Origin: CAYYBZ01 sp964470285 [NCBI: uncultured Oligoflexia bacterium]
GTDB taxonomy: Bacteria; Bdellovibrionota_G; CAYYBZ01
Reading direction: 5' to 3'
NCBI GenBank assembly: GCA_964470285.1
Contig: CAYYBZ010000033.1
Location: forward strand, 1-11,725
Length of the DNA stretch: 11,725 nt
Numbering within the stretch: the first letter of the stretch is position 1; each line of letters opens with the position of its first letter. Below the pieces are notes generated by a model. That model was not told the origin of the DNA, made no database searches, and saw only the letters and a program-made list of their open reading frames with translations. A program made the translations under genes and the position numbers. This document shows, piece by piece, positions 7,680 through 11,725 of the stretch.

Positions 7680-7694
7680 TAAATTGGATATACT
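7667..7694 (+). promoter_or_regulatory. Candidate sigma-70 promoter of the HEAT-repeat gene
   Basis: A -35-like TTTAGA (7667-7672) and a -10-like TATACT (7689-7694) are separated by 16 bases. Transcription from about 7701 would give a leader of about 20 bases to the ATG at 7721, but only about 11 to the in-frame ATG at 7712. The -10 box is one base from consensus and the -35 box two, so this is a reasonable but unproven promoter. Confidence 0.4.
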
Positions 7695-7720
7695 TTGACT
7701 GATTTTTTAAGATGACTGTT

Positions 7721-8707
7721 ATGAGAAAAATATCAATAGCATTGTTTGCTTTTCTGGTTTTCACGCCTTGCGTAAAAGGTGAGACGAGCGACAAAAGTAA
7801 GAAACTTGAGAAAATGACTCTTGAGATAATGCTTGAAAGTCTGTCCGAGCATACGCTGCCGCTTACAAGGCAAAAGATAATCAGAAGAATTTCAATTTTG
7901 AACGATAAGCGTGCCGTTTCCGACATGATTTATATTCTTTTAAATCCAGACGAACATATAGACACAAGAAGAGAGGCGGCAAAGGCGGCTATGGCTCTGG
8001 GTGGAGAAGTTAAGTTTGCTCCCATTCTAAAGATTCTTGACGGTACAGAGTTTCACTGTAAGAAAAATATTAGAGCTTTGGAAGAAATTTCTGATGAAAG
8101 ATTCATATTTCCACTCATGAAATACTCTACACTTGAAGGCATTAAAAATTCATGCAGAATTTCCGCCACCAGGGGATATTTAAGCATGATGTCATCGGGC
8201 AGCAACAAAACGGATTTTTCAAGGCTAAAAGGAACAAAGGGGGAAATTGCGCTAGTAAGCGTTGCCAAAAGATCAAGGGGATTTGTGTTAATTAACGCGA
8301 CTTTCGTTTTAGGCGAGCTTAAATCCCAAAAGGCGCAGAAAGCATTGATAAAACTTCTCGATCATAAAAATTATTCGGTAAAAACCGCTTCGCTTAAAGC
8401 TCTGGCTAAAATTAAGGGAAAAGAAAGCCTTAAACCGGTAACCGATCTGATGAAGAAAAGCCCGTCCGTTTCACTGAAAAAAGACTGCGTGAAGTCCCTT
8501 ATAAAAATGGGAACAATCGATGCTTTAGAAAGCGTTGAGCAGTCTTATCTGAAGGGAAGTTTCCGGCATAAACTTTTGGTACTTAAGGCTCTTAAATCGA
8601 TTAAGACAAAAAAATCTCAAAGAATGATTAAAAAGCTTTTAGCCAGGGAGAAAATCAAAGACAGAAAAGAGCTTAAAGCCAAAATGAATGAAGGGCTTTG
8701 GGATTAG
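7721..8707 (+). CDS. Exported HEAT-repeat protein of unknown function
   Basis: This 328-residue protein begins with a clear secretion signal (MRKISIALFAFLVF, followed by TPCVKGE); cleavage after VKG is plausible, and the Cys is preceded by Pro, so it is not a convincing lipobox. The rest (about 45-310) is a run of paired helices of HEAT / PBS-lyase type, clearest in DKRAVSDMIYILL, REAAKAAMALG, SQKAQKALIKLLD, SVKTASLKALAKI, KESLKPVTDLMK and HKLLVLKALKSIK. It ends in a highly basic tail. HEAT arrays are protein-binding scaffolds; no enzyme motif is visible. It is divergent from the Tad operon across about 200 bases, so a periplasmic role linked to that machine is possible but only inferred. An in-frame ATG at 7712 would add three residues; neither start has a strong ribosome site. 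Confidence 0.85.
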   Translation: MRKISIALFAFLVFTPCVKGETSDKSKKLEKMTLEIMLESLSEHTLPLTRQKIIRRISILNDKRAVSDMIYILLNPDEHIDTRREAAKAAMALGGEVKFAPILKILDGTEFHCKKNIRALEEISDERFIFPLMKYSTLEGIKNSCRISATRGYLSMMSSGSNKTDFSRLKGTKGEIALVSVAKRSRGFVLINATFVLGELKSQKAQKALIKLLDHKNYSVKTASLKALAKIKGKESLKPVTDLMKKSPSVSLKKDCVKSLIKMGTIDALESVEQSYLKGSFRHKLLVLKALKSIKTKKSQRMIKKLLAREKIKDRKELKAKMNEGLWD

Positions 8708-8715
8708 TTTTAATT

Positions 8716-8736
8716 TTAATACGCAAATAGTATTAA
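8716..8736. repeat. Inverted repeat TTAATAC-N7-GTATTAA upstream of the lipoprotein gene
   Basis: Perfect 7-base arms flank a 7-base spacer, starting 8 bases after the HEAT gene stop. No T-run follows on the plus strand, so it is a poor intrinsic terminator. Its centre lies about 117 bases upstream of the predicted start of the sigma-54 promoter at 8817-8832, where enhancer-binding proteins often bind. It is very AT-rich, so chance is possible. The rest of the 172-base interval holds only the promoter and ribosome site listed separately. Confidence 0.3.
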
Positions 8737-8816
8737 TTCCCGTGCAATTTTTTCAACATTTTCCAATTCTCTAAATTATTCTCAATAAAAAATCTAATCA
8801 TATCAAGGTTTTGCTA

Positions 8817-8832
8817 TGGCATATCTGTTGCA
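8817..8832 (+). promoter_or_regulatory. Strong candidate sigma-54 (RpoN) promoter of the FN3 lipoprotein gene
   Basis: The site TGGCATATCTGTTGCA matches 10 of the 12 defined bases of TGGCACG-N4-TTGCW, with the invariant GG and GC at exact spacing. Transcription would begin near 8843, giving a leader of about 37 bases that contains the strong ribosome site at 8868-8874 before the ATG at 8880. This geometry is what a working RpoN promoter should look like. It also explains why the longer reading frame from a TTG at 8811 cannot be the real gene start, since that codon would lie upstream of the transcript. Confidence 0.65.
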
Positions 8833-8854
8833 GTAATAAAGCTCATTCTAGTAC

Positions 8855-8865
8855 AACAGTCTGTT
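8855..8865. repeat. Small palindrome AACAG-T-CTGTT in the lipoprotein leader
   Basis: Perfect 5-base arms surround one base, lying between the predicted transcription start (about 8843) and the ribosome site (8868). It could be a repressor operator, but it is short enough to occur by chance. Confidence 0.2.
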
Positions 8866-8867
8866 TT

Positions 8868-8874
8868 AAGGAGG
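8868..8874 (+). promoter_or_regulatory. Strong ribosome binding site deciding the FN3 lipoprotein start
   Basis: AAGGAGG with a 5-base spacer to the ATG at 8880 is the best Shine-Dalgarno sequence seen in the window. It fixes the start at 8880 and suggests efficient translation of the lipoprotein. Confidence 0.85.
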
Positions 8875-8879
8875 GAAAG

Positions 8880-10406
8880 ATGAATAATTCGAAGTCATTA
8901 TATTTCATGCCTTTTTTAATTTTTTCACTTATTTTTGCTTTTGCATGCTCGGATGAACTGAGTTTTTTAGCTAAAATGGAAGAGAATGTTGATTATAATT
9001 CAAATCTACAATCTGATTCACCAAGATTACTCCCTAATTGCAATGATTTAGCACAATCCAGGGAGTTGATAGGCATGGATGCAAAAATTCTCACCCTGGA
9101 TGGATCGCTTGGAAGGATTGATTGTTATAATCCTCCTCCAAGACCGGCAGCACCTTCAGATATAAGAATTGAAGAATCTACTGAAACTACAATAACTCTT
9201 GCCTGGAATGATAATTCAGGGAATGAATCTGGTTTCAAGCTTGAAAGATCGTCAGACGGTGAAAATTTTCTGGAGATAGCAGCGCTTGCTATTGATACAA
9301 CGTCTTATTTAGGTTCCCTTCCGGCAGGTTCTTTTGCGTATAGAGTAAAGGCTTATAATAGTGCAGGCGATTCCGTTTATTCTTCAACCGGACTTGAATG
9401 CCTTGCAAATTGCGGACCTCCTCCTATGCCTCCCGATGCTCCTTCAAATTTATCCGCTACTACCGTTGCCAGTGAGATTATTGAGATCAACTGGACCGAC
9501 AATTCGAGTAATGAAACCGGTTTCCTTGTAGAAAGAAAAACGGATGATGGTGATTTTTCACAGATTCTGGAACTCGGAGAGAATATTATCTGGTATCAGG
9601 ACACAACAGTTCAATATGGACATACTTATGCTTACAGGGTAAGAGCATTTAACTTTGTCGGTAATTCTGCTTTCTCCAATGAAGATTCTTCGTGTGGCGG
9701 AATCGGTGGAGAATGTCCATGCTCACCCTGCGGGCCCCCGATGCCTCCAAGCTCGCCTTCCAATCTTCAAGCTGCAATCGCCGGAGCTGGAGCCGTAGAG
9801 CTTTTCTGGCAAGATAATTCGGATGATGAGACGGGATTCAGTATAGAGCTGGCATATGAGAACTCAGGCTGGGTATATGTGCCTTTAGCAGATGTTGCTG
9901 AGAATGTTACATCAGTCGTTGTAATAAATATTGAGCAGGATCAGCCGTATTATTTCAGAGTTAGGTCCTTCAATGATGTCGGCTCTTCTTACGGACATAC
10001 AGAAACCTGTGGGGATCTTGGTTTTGGTTGTAATTCTCCTCCCGAAATTCCACCTGCCCAACCATCAGGTTTATACGGGCTTGATCTTACGGATAGGATT
10101 CTTTTAAAGTGGAATGACAATTCATTCAACGAATGGGGCTTTGTTATAGAAAGGGCAATATCAGGTATAGGTGCTTTTGAAATAATAGGAGCCGTAGAGG
10201 CGAATGCAACATCCTTTTTTGATGAGACAATAATAGTTGGCGAGAGCTATGAATATCTGGTTTATGCCTTCAATGAATTCGGAACATCAGGTTTTTCAGC
10301 AACCGGCGGCGGCGGGCTTGAATGCATTGTGAACTGTGGGGCACCACCTCCACCTCCGGGTGGCGGCGGTCCTGAATGTGACGGCCCTGAATGCGGTAGT
10401 CCGTAA
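8880..10406 (+). CDS. Predicted surface lipoprotein with four fibronectin type III domains and Cys/Pro linkers
   Basis: A 508-residue protein. Residues 1-23 are a lipoprotein signal peptide ending FAFAC, which fits the relaxed lipobox, with Cys23 as the lipid anchor and Ser at the next position. After a stretch of about 65 residues that I do not recognise come four FN3 domains (about 91-170, 188-268, 293-373 and 395-475). Each carries a W-x-D-N-S-x-x-E-x-G-F motif (Trp109, 205, 310 and 411), and all but the third end it with ER. The linkers after each domain are rich in Pro and hold Cys pairs or clusters: C174/C178, C272/C279/C281/C284, C377/C384, C482/C486. The tail is Gly/Pro-rich with C500 and C505. 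Excluding the anchor there are 14 Cys, consistent with disulfides outside the cytoplasm. No catalytic domain is visible; adhesion or matrix binding is an inference. The start is set by the ribosome site and sigma-54 promoter upstream. Confidence 0.88.
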   Translation: MNNSKSLYFMPFLIFSLIFAFACSDELSFLAKMEENVDYNSNLQSDSPRLLPNCNDLAQSRELIGMDAKILTLDGSLGRIDCYNPPPRPAAPSDIRIEESTETTITLAWNDNSGNESGFKLERSSDGENFLEIAALAIDTTSYLGSLPAGSFAYRVKAYNSAGDSVYSSTGLECLANCGPPPMPPDAPSNLSATTVASEIIEINWTDNSSNETGFLVERKTDDGDFSQILELGENIIWYQDTTVQYGHTYAYRVRAFNFVGNSAFSNEDSSCGGIGGECPCSPCGPPMPPSSPSNLQAAIAGAGAVELFWQDNSDDETGFSIELAYENSGWVYVPLADVAENVTSVVVINIEQDQPYYFRVRSFNDVGSSYGHTETCGDLGFGCNSPPEIPPAQPSGLYGLDLTDRILLKWNDNSFNEWGFVIERAISGIGAFEIIGAVEANATSFFDETIIVGESYEYLVYAFNEFGTSGFSATGGGGLECIVNCGAPPPPPGGGGPECDGPECGSP

Positions 10407-10435
10407 TTAATAGTTTAAAATAAATTGCCAAAATT

Positions 10436-10466
10436 AAAGGGAGGCTTTTAAAGCCTCTCTTTTTAT
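10436..10466. terminator. Bidirectional intrinsic terminator between convergent genes
   Basis: Stem AAAGGGAGGCTT (10436-10447), loop TTA and complementary arm AAGCCTCTCTTT (10451-10462) pair over 12 bases with one G-T wobble. On the plus strand the T-run TTTTT follows (10460-10464), ending the lipoprotein transcript. On the minus strand the T-rich TTTAATTTT follows, ending the methyltransferase transcript, whose stop codon (10463-10465) abuts the stem. Confidence 0.85.
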
Positions 10467-11725
10467 TTCTTATCGAGTATTGTCAGGGATTCGATGTGAT
10501 AGGTTTGAGGAAACATGTCGATGGGAGTAATGCTTCTTATCTTAAATCCCTGAGTTAATAAAAAGCGTAAATCCCTGGCCAGTGTGGCGGGATTACATGA
10601 AATATAAAAAATTGTTTCCGGTTCCATTTTTTTAATGTTTTTAAGAAGATTTCTGTCGGCACCCTGTCTTGGGGGGTCTAAAAGTATTGTATCGAATTTC
10701 ATATTTTTACGTATGAATTTCTTTGTAATTTCTCTGGAGCGGCCCTCCAGAAAATGACAGTTCTCAACTTCGTTTATTCTTTTATTCTCGATTGCATCGT
10801 ATATGGAGCTTTCGGATGAATCTATACCCATTACATATTTGGCCGTTTTTGCAATCGGAATTGAAAAAAGGCCTACTCCGCAGTAAAGATCAAGAACATT
10901 TTTACCTTCCAGTTCATCTTTATGCTCTAATATTTTCTTTAAAAGCCTTTCAGCCTGCTTAATGTTTACTTGAAAGAAAGACTGAGGGGACTGCTCAAAG
11001 GTAAAATCCAAAACCTTTTCCCGAATTTTCTGATATCCGTAAAGATGCACAAAGTCTTTTGAAAAAACCATGTTTGAGTTTTCCGGCGACTTGCTCTCAT
11101 ATATTGAAATAATCTTTTTTGTGTCCTTGAAAGAATTGGCAAGCAGTGAGAACTTTGCCTTAATGGAATTTTTAACTGCAAAAGTAATGAAAATACTTTC
11201 CGGATATCTAGTCTCCCTGATAGAGAAATTATTTATACTGTCCTTAATCCTGGTTTCTTTTTTAAAGAAATCCAGTATTTTTTCAAGAGCAAAATTTATC
11301 TTCGGTGTGCAGACTTCACATTTCTTAATATCCGTAATTTCATTATCTAATGATACATATCCGGTTTTCTCTTCTTTTACGTGAAAAATTGTCCTCGATC
11401 TGTAAGACAGTTTATCAGGCGATCCGGTAAAATTATTTATCGGTGCATCAATAATTTTTCCTATTCTTTCAAGATTTCTTTTAAATTGTGCAAGCTTTAT
11501 ATCGAGCTGGCTTTTATAAGGCAAATGCATGTAATGGCATCCGCCGCATTTTTCAAAATAGGGGCACGGAGGTTCAATTCTTTCATCTGAGGCCTTAATA
11601 ATTTTAACGGGCAGTGCATCTGAATAGTTCTTTTTCCTGTTGATTACCCTGGCTTCTACAAGATCACCGACGGCTGTTTTGGGAACGAAATAGACGTACC
11701 CTGAGTGTTTTCCCACACCCTTGCC
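10463..11725 (-). CDS. TrmA/RlmD-family RNA (uracil-5-)-methyltransferase, N-terminus beyond the window
   Basis: SAM-dependent enzyme that should methylate C5 of a uridine in 23S rRNA (RlmD/RlmCD-like) or tRNA. The visible 420 residues begin inside a TRAM RNA-binding domain: the frame stays open to the right edge, reading GKGVGKHSGYVYFVP, so the true start is outside the window. A GTG at 11716 would cut the Gly-rich start of TRAM and is unlikely to be the start. Numbering from that GTG, the iron-sulfur cysteines are Cys51, Cys57 and Cys60 (C-x5-CGGC), with a fourth at Cys133 or Cys136. The methyltransferase part has SPQSFFQVN (243-251), SAM motif VLDLYCGVGLFS (274-285), LLDPPRQG (345-352), the catalytic Cys374 in YISCNPATLARDL, and the C-terminal base Glu409 in MFPQTYHIES. 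All catalytic residues are intact. The FeS cluster favours an RlmD-like over a TrmA-like enzyme, but the exact target base cannot be fixed. Confidence 0.93.
   Translation of the reverse strand, partial: GKGVGKHSGYVYFVPKTAVGDLVEARVINRKKNYSDALPVKIIKASDERIEPPCPYFEKCGGCHYMHLPYKSQLDIKLAQFKRNLERIGKIIDAPINNFTGSPDKLSYRSRTIFHVKEEKTGYVSLDNEITDIKKCEVCTPKINFALEKILDFFKKETRIKDSINNFSIRETRYPESIFITFAVKNSIKAKFSLLANSFKDTKKIISIYESKSPENSNMVFSKDFVHLYGYQKIREKVLDFTFEQSPQSFFQVNIKQAERLLKKILEHKDELEGKNVLDLYCGVGLFSIPIAKTAKYVMGIDSSESSIYDAIENKRINEVENCHFLEGRSREITKKFIRKNMKFDTILLDPPRQGADRNLLKNIKKMEPETIFYISCNPATLARDLRFLLTQGFKIRSITPIDMFPQTYHIESLTILDKK

Noticed and set aside
7675-7926. Minus-strand open frame opposite the start of the HEAT gene
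   Set aside because: The plus strand encodes a signal peptide and helical repeats in this stretch; the antisense frame shows no motif.
8716-8736. Terminator for the HEAT gene
   Set aside because: The hairpin is AT-only apart from one pair and is not followed by a T-run; kept only as a possible protein-binding inverted repeat.
8811-8879. A 23-residue N-terminal extension of the FN3 lipoprotein from a TTG codon
   Set aside because: It has no ribosome site, it would bury the signal peptide, and it overlaps the sigma-54 promoter; the ATG at 8880 has AAGGAGG at ideal spacing.
11714-11716. GTG as the true start of the methyltransferase
   Set aside because: The frame remains open upstream to the window edge and the preceding codons (Gly-Lys-Gly) continue the Gly-rich opening of the TRAM domain, so the gene is partial here.
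1-11725. CRISPR arrays, tRNA or rRNA genes, insertion sequences, integrase or attachment sites
   Set aside because: None was seen on either strand: no regularly spaced direct repeats, no transposase or recombinase motifs, no tRNA-like cloverleaf.

Overview
The window looks like chromosomal DNA from a diderm (Gram-negative-type) bacterium with AT-rich, mostly densely packed genes. The evidence for an outer membrane is an outer-membrane secretin and a predicted lipoprotein. A GatCA pair points to the indirect route to Gln-tRNA or Asn-tRNA. Two good matches to the sigma-54 promoter consensus point to an RpoN-using lineage. I cannot name the phylum from the sequence alone.

Layout. Bases 18-7515 hold a leftward (minus-strand) series, read from right to left: a CpaC/RcpA-type secretin, the TadA/CpaF ATPase, TadB and TadC (gaps of 2, 8 and 10 bases, clearly one operon); then, after a 116-base gap, a degenerate-GGDEF/EAL protein that keeps every EAL catalytic residue; then gatC and gatA, 20 bases further on. 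Divergent from the secretin, on the plus strand, are an exported HEAT-repeat protein (7721-8707) and a four-domain fibronectin type III lipoprotein (8880-10406). A bidirectional hairpin terminator (about 10436-10466) separates the lipoprotein gene from a convergent TrmA/RlmD-family RNA uracil methyltransferase gene, which runs off the right edge of the window.

How the genes fit together. Secretin, TadA, TadB and TadC form the motor, inner-membrane platform and outer-membrane channel of a Tad (Flp-type) pilus or secretion machine. The pilin, prepilin peptidase, TadZ/CpaE, CpaB/RcpC and lipoprotein/pseudopilin parts are not in this window. The adjacent EAL protein is a plausible c-di-GMP phosphodiesterase that could act on the same surface behaviour.

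The most interesting observation is regulatory. The lipoprotein gene has a sigma-54 site (TGGCATATCTGTTGCA) well placed for a normal leader. The Tad operon has a site of the same spacing (TGGCATTCATCTTGCT) just before the secretin start. This suggests a shared RpoN-dependent surface programme. Several translation starts were moved from the longest reading frame to internal ATG codons, because the longer versions begin with TTG and have no signal peptide at their start, or lie upstream of a predicted promoter.
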